In this document: positions 21,348-32,421 of the stretch, in pieces
Layout: every line of letters begins with the position of its first letter
Position numbering within the stretch: position 1 is the stretch's first letter
Assembly: GCA_964019695.1 (NCBI GenBank)
Contig: OZ026522.1
Coordinates: forward strand, 74,865,601-74,929,600
Reading direction: 5' to 3'
Length of the DNA stretch: 64,000 bases
Origin: Loripinus fragilis
Taxonomy: Eukaryota; Mollusca; Bivalvia; Lucinida; Lucinidae
The notes under the pieces: generated by a model
What the model was told of the DNA's origin: nothing
The model's input: only the letters and a program-made list of their open reading frames with translations
Databases searched by the model: none
Program-made: the position numbers and the translations under genes

Positions 21348-21929
21348 TAGGCCTATTTGGCACGCACTTGGCGTTCAAGCTTTTAGAACATTTAGTGTAG
21401 GTCAGATGTCTGTTGCTTTTTAAAGTATGTATGCTCTGGAGTGGTAAAATGCTTTGAAGAAGAAAGTTTGTGTTAGGAATCATGATATGCTGAGAGCTTG
21501 GTTAGTCCCCAAAACCAGAGAAACATGATCCTATGAAATTATGTACTGTATCCATCTTGATAAGCTAATTGTGAGATTGTTGAAAGAGATCACTAAAGAA
21601 ATATTGAATCATGCTTACATTCAAAATACATGAATGGATGATAATTGCTAATTGGAGCACAGGAGCTTGAAGTTTGATCCTTATATGACTTATAAACCCT
21701 AAAACTGAAAATCTCATAATGACATTGTGAGCTTTTGGTTTTGAGGCTGTAGAGGTGAGATAAAGACAGAACTTCAAGCTCCTGTGATTGGAGGGGCAGA
21801 ATTTAAAGTTTATAAAGCTATTGAGAGGTTTAATTTCACAATAATTGTTTTCTTATTAAAAGTTTTTTTTATTCTGTCATAATTCTTATTCATAGATTTG
21901 TTTTATTATTGATTCTTAATTTTCTCTAG

Positions 21930-22158
21930 GTTTGATGGTACAATTGACATAGCAACACATATACCGGACACTATTACCAACTGGGTGGGGAACACCCTCT
22001 GTACTCATCTAGAGGCCGGGGTTGCTGTTACTGAGATTACTGAAGTCACGGCTTTCCAGCCATTTTTCTTGTCTTTCACTCTGCCGTATTCAGCAGTTCG
22101 TGGGGAAATCGTTCCTGTACTAGTGACGGTGTTCAACTATCTCTCAGAATGCATAGCT
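21930..22158 (+). CDS. TEP: TEP constant exon: MG6/MG7 segment
   Basis: First exon shared by all bait choices. Acceptor is tttctctag, donor is gtaagc; length 229 nt. Its first base completes the Gly codon begun by GG at the end of every bait exon, then reads FDGTIDIATHIPDTITNW, a family hallmark, and later FQPFFLSFTLPYSAVRGE and VTVFNYLSECIA. PDTITNW and the LPYS-x-VRGE strand are typical of A2M/TEP proteins just after the bait. It ends in phase 0. A palindromic MITE begins 66 nt after the donor. Confidence 0.93.
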
Positions 22159-22223
22159 GTAAGCGTAATTTTCTACCAATCATTCAATATTCACTGCATT
22201 TTCATTACTGCACAATATGAGTC

Positions 22224-22469
22224 AAACCTTAAAACGCCAAGAAAAAAATGCATCTGAAAATGCCGTCTGCTGAAGTCGTCTGCTGCAAATAATTGCCAAA
22301 CATTACTGACTAATTAAGTATAGAAGCAAACAGCGTGGACCCAGAACAGACTGCTCCTTTAGGAGCAGTCTGAACTGGGTCCACACTGTTTGCCATAAAG
22401 GCTTCTTAAACATTTCAGCAGACATGAAAAGCAGACGACTTTTGTTGCCATTGATGCTTTAAGGGTTAA
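22224..22469. mobile_element. Palindromic MITE, 'GCGCCA' family subtype 1
   Basis: Starts 'aaaccttaaaacgccaag', has the hairpin 'gtggacccagaacagactgc' with its inverse, and ends 'gatgctttaagggttaa'. It follows the exon at 21930 by 66 nt. Confidence 0.85.
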
Positions 22470-22589
22470 TAGCCTACTGGGTAATTTTTCATGCTTTTTC
22501 GTCATCTGCTGTTTTTGAAACAGCTTTTTAGAAAAATTCTTTCAGGAATACCATCAGAGTGTCAAACACTTTCAATCCAGATCAGGCCT

Positions 22590-22735
22590 GAAGCAGGGTT
22601 CGCACAGGCTTGAAAAGTACTTGACTTTAGAGGGCTTTCTTGAAAAGTCATTGAAAATTAAATCTGCCTTGAAAAGTAATAGAAAATCACTCAAAAGCCA
22701 TTTAAAATCCTTGAAGTCTTCTATTTTCTGTCAAT
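22590..22735 (+). repeat. 'cttgaaaagt' repeat, copy 1
   Basis: 'caggcttgaaaagtacttga' followed by 'ttgaaaagtcattgaaaatt' and 'aaatctgccttgaaaagta'. The same order is found at 31905-32020. An open + frame across it (22621-22806) is low-complexity (SLKSHLKSLKSS) and not a gene. Confidence 0.75.
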
Positions 22736-22809
22736 TTATTTCTTGGTCTGTGCGTACCTACGATGGTCCACTCGTGGATAATCTTGGTAATGCAACACTC
22801 TTATGACAT

Positions 22810-23432
22810 GTCATATGCAGTTTCATGAGGACAAACAGAGATACCGCGATTGGCTCAAAAGTTTATTAAAATGTTTTGTATTGAGACATTGATGTTTGAA
22901 TATGTTGAAATATGTGTTTTTAGTTATTTATGCTTAGAAAACCGCCAAACTCATATAAAGGCTTTGAATCTAGCCTTTTACAGAAAATAAATCTTAATGT
23001 AATTAAAGTGCGACATCAGTGCTGGATTTTTGTTAGTGACCTTGGCCGTTAGTTTGGCGAAATAATCTGTTTGGCATACTCACACGAAAGTATGGTAGAC
23101 AGCTACACTGATTAAAAAATAGGCACAAATGGAAGGAAAAAAAGGCTGTGTACGCACTAATAAAATTACAGAGAAGAAAAATGACCACTGTACCAACTAA
23201 TACCTGATATTTTAGGCCGACCCCTTAAATAATTTATGGTGTACGAACTATACGAGTGTATAAACTAATACAAGTTTACCATATATAAAATGTCCTATAG
23301 TTCCAGATTTTGCAAGAATTATCATTCAGAGAAAGACTAATTAAATAAGCCGACGTTAGAGTTCAGAAAGAAACAATTTGACCATATTCAAGTATTAAAA
23401 ATCATCAGAATATAGACCATAAATAAAAAGAG
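22810..23432. other. Intronic stretch without recognised feature
   Basis: AT-rich, no family-like frame, no clear repeat beyond short A/T runs. Confidence 0.4.
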
Positions 23433-23763
23433 AATACTAGGTGAGTGTCTTTTAATATCAAGTTTACCAGGCAAGGCTTTGAGAACGCTTGTTGACATCG
23501 TGAGGCTTGCAGAGCGATTCAATATTCATTCTCAAAGCCGAGCCTGGTAAACTTGATATCAAAAGACGCGAACCTGGTATATCAAAAGATGCGAACCTGG
23601 TATTCTATTTATCAGTTTACATGCTGATTCACTGTTCAAACTAGCGATAATGACATATCTATAGTTTTTTTGTGTTGTTTCAATGTCATTGACGACATCA
23701 TTCAAAAAGTGCAACGTCATCATGACCTGATAAAGACACATGACGTGAGATAGACAACGTTTA
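23433..23763. mobile_element. Palindromic element, 'CTAGGTGAG-CTTTTGATATCAAG' family, copy 1
   Basis: 'aatactaggtgagtgtcttt' followed by 'caagtttaccaggcaaggct' and, 40 nt on, the inverse 'agccgagcctggtaaacttg'. The right part contains 'gcaacgtcatcatgacctga'. The whole element recurs inverted at 36540-36858. Confidence 0.8.
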
Positions 23764-24276
23764 TCAGGTCAACATGCAACAATGAAGTTAATATAAGTAT
23801 GAATTTGTTCTTTTCATTCACAGAAAATACCCACTTGAGATGTCACAACTTAAAACTGAATAATTAATTCTTTTGTTTTGAGAAATGTCGCAGCTTGAGC
23901 AGATTACCTTTGAATCGGTAAATTCATAGACTGTATTAGAGTTCAAAGTAAGAAAGAGGGCAAAGATCAGGAATCAATGCAATCAAGCACCACACCTGAT
24001 GCAGGATACCAATGGGAAGACAAAACTGGAATTTCTGTGATGCAACAGAAGATATGATATGTTCGATATACATGTATGTTAGTTTTAAAGTACAAATGTA
24101 GTAGTTTGAGACCCGTAAATAACCAGCACCAATGACATAGATTTAAAAGATCTCAATGAAATCAGCCATTAGGAATAAGATTCCCAGTCTACTAAAAAAG
24201 GTAAAAAAGTATTACCGGTAGGTTTACATTATTTCTAAATACAAATAAAATACATTTTAAATTTTATAATAGTGAT

Positions 24277-24511
24277 TTTAACCCTTTACTCAATAGGCTA
24301 TTTTTAGATCATGACATCATTTTCTATTTTTAGATAACTAAAAAAAATCAAGAAAAATTTAAGTTAAGTCTTGAATACGTTTGAAATTTTCTTGAAAATT
24401 GGAGCATTTGGGCCTAAGGATCAAGCGCTCCATTTTCCATAATATTTTCAACTACGTTTTATTTCAAAGGGGGTCAAAAAGGGTTATTACCGGTATGGAG
24501 TAAAGGGTTTA
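24277..24511. mobile_element. TIR MITE, 'TAACCCTTTACTC' family
   Basis: 'ttttaaccctttactcaata' left and 'ggagtaaagggttta' right. Core 'ggagcatttgggcctaagg' pairs with 'agcgctccattttcc'. Relatives near 17160 and 39417. It ends about 135 nt before the exon at 24647. Confidence 0.75.
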
Positions 24512-24646
24512 CTAATTTTTAAGATATTCTGTTGGATAAAGGCAAATGTGAAGCACTAAACACCCTTTTTAATGTGAATACTCGTATATACTGTGTATAT
24601 ATGTTTTGTCATCTGTCAGTCATGTTGTTCTAACTGTAATTATCAG

Positions 24647-24793
24647 ATGGAAGTAAGACTGAGTGAAGCTGAAGGGTTTAGCCTGACAGGTGGGGCGTCA
24701 TCAAGACAGTTCTGCCTATGCGGTGGTCTCTCAGAGTCTACAAAGTTCCATATTGTACCAGCTGTTGTCGGAGAGATAGACATTGAAGCAACA
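24647..24793 (+). CDS. TEP: TEP constant exon: MG7 segment
   Basis: Acceptor is taattatcag, donor is gtaagt; 147 nt, exactly 49 codons, phase 0 to 0. It reads MEVRLSEAEGF at the start and KFHIVPAVVGEIDIEAT at the end, the beta-strand pattern of the MG7 domain that follows VFNYL-x-EC in this family. The initial ATG is an internal Met, not a start. A 214-bp palindromic MITE begins 7 nt into the intron, directly abutting the gtaagt donor. Confidence 0.88.
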
Positions 24794-24799
24794 GTAAGT

Positions 24800-25013
24800 T
24801 TAACCCTTAAAGCACCACCTATAATTTGCAGCAGACGACAATCTAAAATTTTGCTGCTTTGTCAAAAATAACAATAAGGCATGCTATTTCATGCAAATCG
24901 TCTGCTGGCAGACGATTCTCATGAAATATCATACCTTATTTTTGTCAAAAATTGGGAAAAATGTCACAAGATTTGTCGTCTGCTGCAGTTGTGATTGGCG
25001 CTTTAAGGGTTAA
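24800..25013. mobile_element. Palindromic MITE abutting a splice donor
   Basis: 'GCGCCA' family subtype 2: starts ttaacccttaaagcaccacc, core 'caaatcgtctgctggcagac', ends 'ggcgctttaagggttaa'. It starts at intron position +7, immediately after the gtaagt donor of the exon ending at 24793. Confidence 0.9.
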
Positions 25014-26212
25014 TTATATTTATAGGGAATCATTTTAGCTCATCAGAGCATGAAGTGCATAAATTGAGCTAATAGGATTTCTTGATATCCAGTGTGTGAG
25101 AACATTAGTGCCAACTCGTCCTATTCCACTGGGCCAATTTTCAACCAAACTTCATGGGAATGTTTGCTCGATGATCCTTTACAAAAAAGCCAATGCAAAT
25201 TTGATTCATCAAAAAACAAACAAAAAAAAAACACCCCTGGCAGTCAGGGGTTGTGGCTTATTGTAGGTAAGGAAACTGATAATCAGAATTCAAAATACAT
25301 GTTATTTGGCAGAAATGGCTTCTGAGTGACTTGTTACAAAAATAACTATTGTAAGCAGAAAACATGGCCAGGTAGATAATTAAGTCATTATTTTCTGACA
25401 AAGGTTACAGTGTAAGTGTTGTTGTTTTTTAAATGAGACTTACATTTATTATTTAGGGCCATGTATTGCATAAAAAATGCAGTATTAAATTTGTCACCTA
25501 TGTCAAAACCTGGGGTGAAAATGACTGAAAAGCCTGAGTGGGGTAGCCATCCTTTTGGTGCTCTGTGGTCTGGTCCATGGCAAAACGCTAATGCGACCTA
25601 GGTTTAGTCAATAGTATTACTCTTCAGGGGTATCCTGATATAACTGGATTCTATGACTTCGAATCCGTGAAGGCTAGTAAAACATTCCAATGCGCTTTAT
25701 ATAGTCATGAAAAATGACTCCAAAAATGGCTCCCTGCTCCCTGGAGGTTGTAGTTTATTTTTTGTGGCTGCATATTTGGGGATTTCCCAGTTCTTGCGGA
25801 TGATGCTATTCATCAGCGGGAGTGAGTCAAGTTTCGTGATTTGGGTCTCATTGTGCAGCGTATCTCAGTCATTTTCCCTGTCTATATCAAAACCTGTTAT
25901 GAAAAAACACATGTGTCACTGGTGGTTGCATGCGTGAAAGTTTTCATCATTATTCCTGTATTCAGGATTTCGAGGCTGACTGTCAATAGAAAGCCAGCCT
26001 CAAAATCCTGAACTAAGCAGATTTCAAAAGTTTCTTTGATTGATTTTCAGTTTTATCTAAATGCAAAATGACCGATTAAACATGAATTGTTGATTTTAAT
26101 AGGCATATTGCAAGTTTTATGATTTGAATTTCTTAAGTTCAGGATTTTGTATATTTTGAAATTTCACCCATGTGTCTGAGTACTTGAATACATATATAAT
26201 GATCTGGCAGTC
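25014..26212. other. Intronic stretch, no gene
   Basis: No family-like frame. 'aggatttcgaggctgactgt' and its inverse 'cagcctcaaaatcctgaact' near 25965-26015 form a hairpin. Otherwise nothing seen. Confidence 0.4.
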
Positions 26213-26775
26213 TACAGTTTCATGTATTTATCACATGATGTCACGTCTGGGAGTGATATAGTGCCATGCAATAAAATCGATAAACGACTAGTGGTTTAAA
26301 GATTTCGTAACGTTATGTTAAGACGTCAATTACAATGCTGCGTTAAAGATGGCAAAACCTTGACTGGCAAAACTTTTTCCTGTGATAATTAGTTTGTTTG
26401 TTTGTTTGATTTGATTCTTTACGTCCCAGTCAACAATTTTTCATTTATGATGGGAAGGGTCTTTCTTCCTGGGTTGAACCAGTACTTAGGATTATTGTAT
26501 CTCGCTCAAGGACACAAGGACAACCTTAGTGACGCCAGTGAGGCTCGAACCCACGGCCCTTCGGTCTCGAGTCAAGCACTCTACCACTGAGTCACTGCGC
26601 TCCCTTCATGTGATAATTAGAATCTAATATTCATGCTCTTGTATTATAGAATTTATTGAACTTGTTGCCAAATAGTGATAAAATGCTCAGCAAGCCTCAC
26701 ATTTTATCATTTTCCCCAACTTGTTTAAGCAATTCAATAAAATATGAGCACTCATGTGAGATCCTCTATATATTA
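26213..26775 (+). repeat. Dispersed repeat up to the 26779 acceptor (copy 1, SINE-split)
   Basis: Without the SINE at 26393-26608, this matches 27100-27413 ('gactagtggttta-agattt', 'tcatgctcttgtattat-gaatttattgaa', 'gagcactcatgt-atcctctat'). It contains a hairpin around 'ataaaatgctcagcaagcct'. The exon acceptor lies at its right edge. Confidence 0.65.
26393..26608 (-). repeat. tRNA-derived SINE with 12-bp target-site duplication
   Basis: On the minus strand: head gggagcgcagtgactcagtg, 'gggttcgagcctcactggcg', body with 'tgtgtccttgagcgagata' and tail (caaa)n. It is flanked by tgtgataattag on both sides (26381-26392 and 26609-26620), which fixes its limits at 216 bp and shows retroposition. Confidence 0.95.
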
Positions 26776-26778
26776 CAG

Positions 26779-26877
26779 GCTGTGTCCATATCTAATGAGA
26801 ACATTTGTAAAGATGTGATATTGAGTCAAGAGTTTGTTGGTGTCACGGATGGCGTTCAGCGACAGCTACGTATAGAG
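26779..26877 (+). CDS. TEP: TEP constant exon: MG7/CUB segment
   Basis: Acceptor is atatattacag, donor is gtaaaa; 99 nt, 33 codons, phase 0 to 0. It reads AVSISNENICKDVILSQEFV and ends VQRQLRIE, which runs into AEGVPQE in the next exon. The pattern 'D-x-V-x-R then L-x-V-x-x-EG' is conserved where the CUB domain begins. The acceptor lies at the edge of a repeat whose second copy, at 27246-27413, ends in a similar tract but lacks a usable AG exon. Confidence 0.88.
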
Positions 26878-27099
26878 GTAAAATTAATTATTTCAATTAT
26901 GCTCGCACTCAAAGGGTAGAACTTACCATAGACATACTCTTTAAGGGTTTCAAGATAACAAAGGGACAACATCATATGATATACTTTCTTACTACAAATA
27001 CAAGGCTGACTGTCTAGTTTTCATCAATGCCAATTGACAAAATCTCTGAAAATTATTTCAAACACACTGCCACATGCCATCAAGACATATGCATTCACT

Positions 27100-27413
27100 C
27101 GTGAAAATTCATTTATCATATGACGTCACTAGTGGTTTACAGATTTTCAGGAAACATTATGACACCCATAACAACGATGCATACATTATGGCAAAATTAT
27201 AACATGTATACGGCAGAAATAAGATTTCAAAGAAATCTTAAAGTCATATGATAAAAACAATCTAACATTCATGCTCTTGTATTATTGAATTTATTGAATT
27301 GTTGCAAAAAAGAGATAAAATGCACGGCAAGCCTCGCATTTTATGTCTTTTCCTCAACTCGTTTAATAAATTCAATTAAACATGAGCACTCATGTAATAT
27401 CCTCTATGTATTT
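27100..27413 (+). repeat. Dispersed repeat, copy 2 (no SINE, no exon)
   Basis: Diverged second copy of 26213-26775. It ends 'cctctatgtatttacaaata', where copy 1 has 'cctctatatattacag' plus the exon; this copy lacks the AG acceptor at the same place. Confidence 0.65.
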
Positions 27414-27863
27414 ACAAATAAATTCATGTTCTATTATCTATTAATATATGGATTCACTGCTATAAATGCACTCATTCCAGGACAATAAATCTTATGATTG
27501 CTGATACATTAATCACTCTTATGTAATGATTGGCATTGGAACCCGGACATGGACGTAACATACAACGTGTGACAGTGCGCCATGTCAGATATGTAACTTA
27601 GAAATTATCACAAAAAGTTAAGTACAATGAATAAAAAACACCATTTTTTTTTTCATCTCAGCACAGTTTATACAAAAAAAACTTTTAATATTTCAAGATA
27701 TGTTGTGTGCGACGATAATTCTTATCATCTGTTATCATCTTTTTGGTATTTCAAGTCCTGATAACCAACATTTTATTTGAGAATGGACTCTTCCTATTCT
27801 AACTCATAGATAATAAGTGTAAATGCATAGACGTAGAATCTTTATGTTATGTCATATTGCATT

Positions 27864-28037
27864 TGGGCCTCGTCGCAAGAAAACCTGTCTTCGGGGTTTC
27901 TGACAAAGCAAGACTAAAACCAGTGTCCTCAGCTACTGAGACTACTAAGCGAATAACAAAGGCGCTGATCAGACTGCTCAGATTGTTGTTTGCAAACCCC
28001 GAAGACAGGAAGACAGGTTTTCTCGTGTCGAGGCCCA
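27864..28037. mobile_element. TIR MITE, 'GGGCCTCGTCGCG' family, copy 1
   Basis: 'gggcctcgtcgcaagaaaac' plus 'ctgtcttcggggtttctgac' on the left, inverse 'gacaggttttctcgtgtcgaggccc' type end on the right. 174 bp; contains 'ggcgctgatcagactgctca'. Confidence 0.88.
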
Positions 28038-28175
28038 TTTATTTGTTGACAATCCTGTGATATTGTTGGGAAATGAAAGTAGAAAAATGAAATAAATTAT
28101 AAAAGCAAAACAAAAACACAATATATTTGAGAACAGAATGAAGAAAGAGTTTGAAATTGTAGAACTTTCATCATA

Positions 28176-28418
28176 TGGGCCTCGACGCGACAAAACCTGT
28201 CTTCGGGGTTTCTGACAAAGCGAGAATCAAACCAGTCTCCCCAGCTACATACATAGACCAGCCAGCAAATCGAAATTTCGCTTGTAGCAAGTTTAGATAT
28301 CAAACTTTTCAAAAAGTGAAAAATAAAGGCGCTGATCAGTCTGCAAGGATGCGCAGGCTGGTCCGCAACTTTTTTGTTCTCAAACCCCCGAAGACAGGTT
28401 TTCTCGCGACGAGGCCCA
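28176..28418. mobile_element. TIR MITE, 'GGGCCTCGTCGCG' family, copy 2
   Basis: Same ends as copy 1, only 138 bp away, with a longer middle (243 bp). Its right end is about 40 nt before the exon at 28460. Confidence 0.88.
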
Positions 28419-28459
28419 TAAAGGAAATCACTAGTTTTTTGCTCTTGTCCTTTTTCTAG

Positions 28460-28511
28460 GCAGAAGGTGTTCCCCAGGAGGTGACAGAGAGTATTTACTT
28501 ATGTTCAGCAG
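28460..28511 (+). CDS. TEP: TEP constant exon: CUB micro-exon
   Basis: A 52-nt exon between tttttctag and gtaact: 17 codons plus one base. It reads AEGVPQEVTESIYLCSA and the split codon becomes Asp with the next exon. EG followed by a short strand is the conserved start of the CUB part before the thioester domain. Too short to stand alone, but phases and sequence continuity on both sides support it. Confidence 0.85.
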
Positions 28512-28601
28512 GTAACTTCTATAATAGAGTTGTACCGTGTCCACTGTACATAAGGTTAGATAGACACAAATTTTCAGCATATTCTTACCCATAATATTTT
28601 G

Positions 28602-28667
28602 CATATGTTTTGGGTGCTCAAAAGAACCGCCTCATTGAGACGGTTCTTTTGAGTACCCACAACATAT
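28602..28667. repeat. Near-perfect hairpin, 'GGGTACTCAAAA' type
   Basis: Stem of about 31 bp: catatgttttgggtgctcaa onward pairs with the inverse ending cccacaacatatg around 'ctcattgag'. Best-preserved copy of the family at 8144 and 20547. It follows the micro-exon by 90 nt. Confidence 0.85.
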
Positions 28668-28669
28668 GT

Positions 28670-29330
28670 TTTGGTTAAGAAATAAGAAAGTTGTTTTTCT
28701 GGTACGCACTCTTAACCAAAGGCCTGACTGTAGTCATGCTACACCGACAGTTAGCGTATTGTCGCTTTCTCCGATGTTATGATAACATTACCTTCAAGTA
28801 AAGGTTGTCAAAAATGAGAATTTGAATTCATTTGCTTTGAGGTTGCATCTACTTGACAACCTCTGCATTGTTTTGCCAAAACAGAAATAAAATCAGATTT
28901 AAATGGGTTTTTAAAGTTACCCGGTATATAAAAAAAAATCCATTATGGTTTAGTCATATTTGTACCATTTTGTCGTAGATAAATTATCCACGGTGACAAA
29001 ACTGGAATATTTTTTTTCATGTCTAGCTATGAAGCGTCAACGTTTTTATATAATTTTTAAAGCTTAAAGATACAATGTGAATTTAAAGGATAAAATTCAA
29101 TCGGAACCAAATCATTCTGGGTCGTTTATCTGTGATTTAAAGAAGAAATTGAACATGAAGAGAAAGTTACCTTATCACAGTAATAAGTGACAATACCCAA
29201 ATTGCTGGTGTAGTATGACCACAGGGATGTCAAATCAAACAAAGGTGGCATGTATATGAAGATTTGTATCAACCAGAACATCCACCTAGGCTGATCAAAG
29301 TACGGTGCATTCCCTTTATAACTCTTTGTT
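28670..29330. other. Intronic stretch, no gene
   Basis: No family-like frame or repeat recognised. Confidence 0.4.
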
Positions 29331-29331
29331 T

Positions 29332-29709
29332 GGGACAGGGGACAAAAATATTTCAATATTGCACTTGTCCTGCAGGATGAGTTACTTACACTTTTCACTC
29401 GTCCTTCAAACACATGCACTTGTCCTTTAAAAGTGTATGCAATAGAGAACATAAGAGAGTAATATGTAATATGACATAAAGTTCCTTATATCACTGCTAA
29501 AATGATATTTACCCAGTCAGTTTCAGAACTGCATCCTATATAATGACAACAGTCAATACTCAGAAAATGCTAGTTTCACTCTCACCCTCGAGTAATTCTT
29601 CCCAAAGCACTCGTCCTACAGGATGAGTGCTTTGGGAAGAATTACTCGTCCTTTCTAGATTTCACTCGTAATTACGAGTGGACGAGTGGAATTTTTGTCC
29701 CCTGTGGGA
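29332..29709. mobile_element. TIR element with nested perfect palindrome
   Basis: Ends gggacaggggacaaaaat and inverse atttttgtcccctgtggg. Inside, gagtaattcttcccaaagca pairs with its inverse (29590-29648) around 'ctcgtcctacaggatgag'. The motif 'actcgtcc' recurs several times. Confidence 0.8.
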
Positions 29710-30019
29710 TATGTAGGAATGATCAGTATTCTAAGTGAATTATAAAGGGATACTTTAGCAAAGCTATTACAGTTAAAACTCTTTATACTGACACTCTTTA
29801 TAACAGCAAAATTCTTTTCAACATCATTATTATTTGTACAAGTGTTCGGTTCATTACAACAGAAATTCAGTTTAATGTCAAATATTTGGAGGACAAATAC
29901 TGCCGGGGTTGACAGTATATAGGAAAATGACCATTTCATTGTCAATTTCTTTTAATTCCTTTGTAAAATTTCATGGTAAAAATATTTGGAGCCACAACAT
30001 GACCGTGTTTTATCCAAAT

Positions 30020-30165
30020 CTGTGGTTTATTAAGTAGATGTGTTATATGGGCACATTAGGTTTGCTAGGTAGTAAAGTGCTCACAGTATCTTTGTGGTTT
30101 ATTAAGTAGATGTGTTATATGGGCACATTAGGTTTGCTAGGTAGTAAAGTGCTCACAGTATCTTC
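30020..30165 (+). repeat. 71-bp tandem duplication
   Basis: 'tgtggtttattaagtagatg' through 'gtgctcacagtatctt' occurs twice in a row with a 71-nt spacing (starting about 30021 and 30092). Nearly identical, so recent. Confidence 0.85.
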
Positions 30166-30545
30166 ATGCTGATAGCAGACTTCGATCAGACTGAGTGGAT
30201 GCCTAGGCTGAACTGAGCTTTCGCTGAGTGCACATGTGTCTGAGTTGGGAAGTTTTCCTTCTAAAACAAAACCCAAAATCAGATTTACAGACTCAATTTT
30301 GAATTTATTTTGCAGAAATGATCCTTGGGTGACCTCTCCTTCAAGATTTTGAAAATTGTTATGAAATGTCAAAAAGCATGACTTCCACAAGGCATGGAGT
30401 TTCTTCTTATACATACATGTATTATGTAAAATTTTCCCCACAAAAAAATCATATTTTCAGAAACCAATGACAAGATTTGAAAATAATTGGGTCCAAATAG
30501 CAAATGATATTATCAAAATGATTCTGCAACTGATCAACAGCATTT

Positions 30546-30628
30546 GGAGTTTCTAAGCTTAACAGGTGGCTGCACAGGCTCGTCTTAGTCTATTCGTGTC
30601 AAAATGCCACATTGTTGGAAATCACATG
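30546..30628. repeat. Partial 'CATGAGATTTCCAACA' MITE
   Basis: One half only: 'gagtttctaagcttaacagg' to 'ccacattgttggaaatcaca', matching the right half of 13196-13414. Confidence 0.65.
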
Positions 30629-30639
30629 TTGCGACTCAT

Positions 30640-31900
30640 ATGTTTTTATGGACAGTGATTAAAAAGTTCATAAATAGGTCATATTCTCTGAATCCAGCAT
30701 GCCCCATCTTTATTTCGTACAGTCGAGTAATTGGAAAAATCAGAGTTAGAATTTTCGAGGTTTTATTGTACTAACACAGGGTTTTACAGGACGCAATATT
30801 CTGCGTTTTATACGCATAAATCATTAGGTAGGACCCGTCAATTCACCTTACCTGCGTCCTCTGGGACGCAGATGTGTTTGTTGTGCCTTTCATTAAAATC
30901 CCAAATTCCAAAGTTATTTCCCATATTTACAGGCTATCTATAAATAAATAGGACAGGTGCTCTTGTTTTAGACTGCTGCACTGACCTCGTAGATAAACGA
31001 GAAGTGAAAACATCCGTGCAAACATCGGCCGTGAAAAGTCATAAAATACCATGCTTTCTCTCAGGTTTGCTCTGCTAAAAAGCATGGAAAACGTATACTG
31101 ATTTGTCCATCACTGACTTTGTGTATTGATTTTTTCATAGTGTGAATAAACAGACAACTCAGCCGACCGCTCAAGCGTGAAGGGCAATTATCTGGACAGT
31201 TTCTTTCTATTGTATATGCCAAATTACGTAACATTTTCACTTGGAAAGGGTCAAGTTGGCAAAGATAAAAAGTGCAAGAGACTTCAGATAAGTGGAGACT
31301 TGTAGACAGATAGATTTAATACAATGACAGCAAGATCATTTGTATTTCAAATTTACCAACCAAATTTCTCAGAATGGAAAGCAAGTAGCAGTCTGATCAG
31401 TGACTGTTTTTTTTTTAGTGTGTTTTTTTTAATCTCAATTAGAGAGCAGTCTGATCAAAGACTGTTTTTTTTCTGTCTTCTGGATGCAGCAATCTATCAC
31501 TTCTCCCTATTTTCTCAAACTTCTCCCTATATCTACTGGAGGGAGAAGTCACTTCTTCTCCTTAAATTTAAGGGCTAGCTTGGTCCCTGCATATTATAGG
31601 GACAAGTTCAGCTTTTGTAAAAAAAGCGTATATGATTGTGTTTCACTGATGGTAATATGTGGCCCTCAAAAACTTCAAATGGCCCCCAAATAATCGGAAG
31701 GGGGCCAAACATTGCCCTCAAAATTACTGACCTGGGGACAACACTGAGCCTTCACTGAAGGATATACTACCTTCCAAAATTTGAAGCTTATATAAAAAGA
31801 TGGGACCCCCAATTTCAATGATGGGACCCCCATCATATTCAAAGTTGAGTCCCAAGGACCCCCAAACATTCAACTTGGTGTAAAACCCTGCTAACAGGGT
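30640..31900. other. Intronic stretch, no gene
   Basis: Contains two near-copies of 'gcagtctgatcagtgactgtttttttt' (about 31388 and 31446) and a small hairpin at 31500-31560. No supported coding. Confidence 0.4.
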
Positions 31901-31904
31901 TGGC

Positions 31905-32050
31905 ACAGGCTTGAAAAGTACCTGAATTTAGAGGACTTTCTTGAAAAGTCCTTGAAAATTAAATCTGCCTTGAAAAGTACTGGAAAATCACTAAAAAGCC
32001 TTAAAGTCCTTGAATTCTACTTTTTTCTGTAGGACTTAGCACTGTTGATA
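31905..32050 (+). repeat. 'cttgaaaagt' repeat, copy 2
   Basis: Same order of motifs as 22590-22735 ('ggcttgaaaagtacctgaat', 'aaatctgccttgaaaagtac'). A trailing piece recurs at 32220-32285 ('agtccttgaaaactgttgga'). Confidence 0.75.
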
Positions 32051-32331
32051 GAGACCTAAATCAGGATAAAAGTGTTGTGCTTTTATTTGGTGCAGCATAT
32101 GCTTCACCAAATATAGGCAAAACAAGTTTATACTTATTTTACAATACTAATGTCTCCATTATCTCAGTCTAGCATTTCTGAAGTAGAATTTTAACCCTTT
32201 GATCAGTATTTTTCATTAACTTTAAGTCCTTGAAAACTGTTGGAGAGGTTTTAGAAGTCCTTGAAAAGTTCTTGAATTTTACTCATACTTGCTTGTATGA
32301 AGACTGACTAACTATGGTATTTTCTCATCAG

Positions 32332-32421
32332 ATTACAAGCCTAACACAAAGTGGAGCGTTGATATGACACTTCCTGAGGATTTGGTTCCCGAATCTGAGA
32401 GGGCAGCGGTCTCTGTTATAG
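32332..32421 (+). CDS. TEP: TEP constant exon: CUB to thioester-domain link
   Basis: Acceptor is tttctcatcag, donor is gtatgt; 90 nt (2 + 29 codons + 1). It reads YKPNTKWSVDMTLPEDLVPE and then SERAAVSVI. 'LPEDLVPESERAAVSVIGDIMGP' is the expected lead-in to the thioester domain of A2M/TEP proteins (LP-x-x-VV-x-S-x-R-A-x-V-x-V-x-GD-x-x-G). The split Gly codon is completed by the exon at 36862, across a 4.4-kb intron that holds a LINE. Confidence 0.9.

Noticed and set aside
16502..21929. A sixth bait exon between E and the constant exon
   Set aside because: I searched by eye for the WLWDI-coding block and its FPE lead-in on the + strand and found only the five; a diverged one could still be missed.
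22621..22806. Lys/Ser-rich 61-codon frame
   Set aside because: Product of the 'cttgaaaagt' repeat; the same repeat at 31905 has no matching frame.
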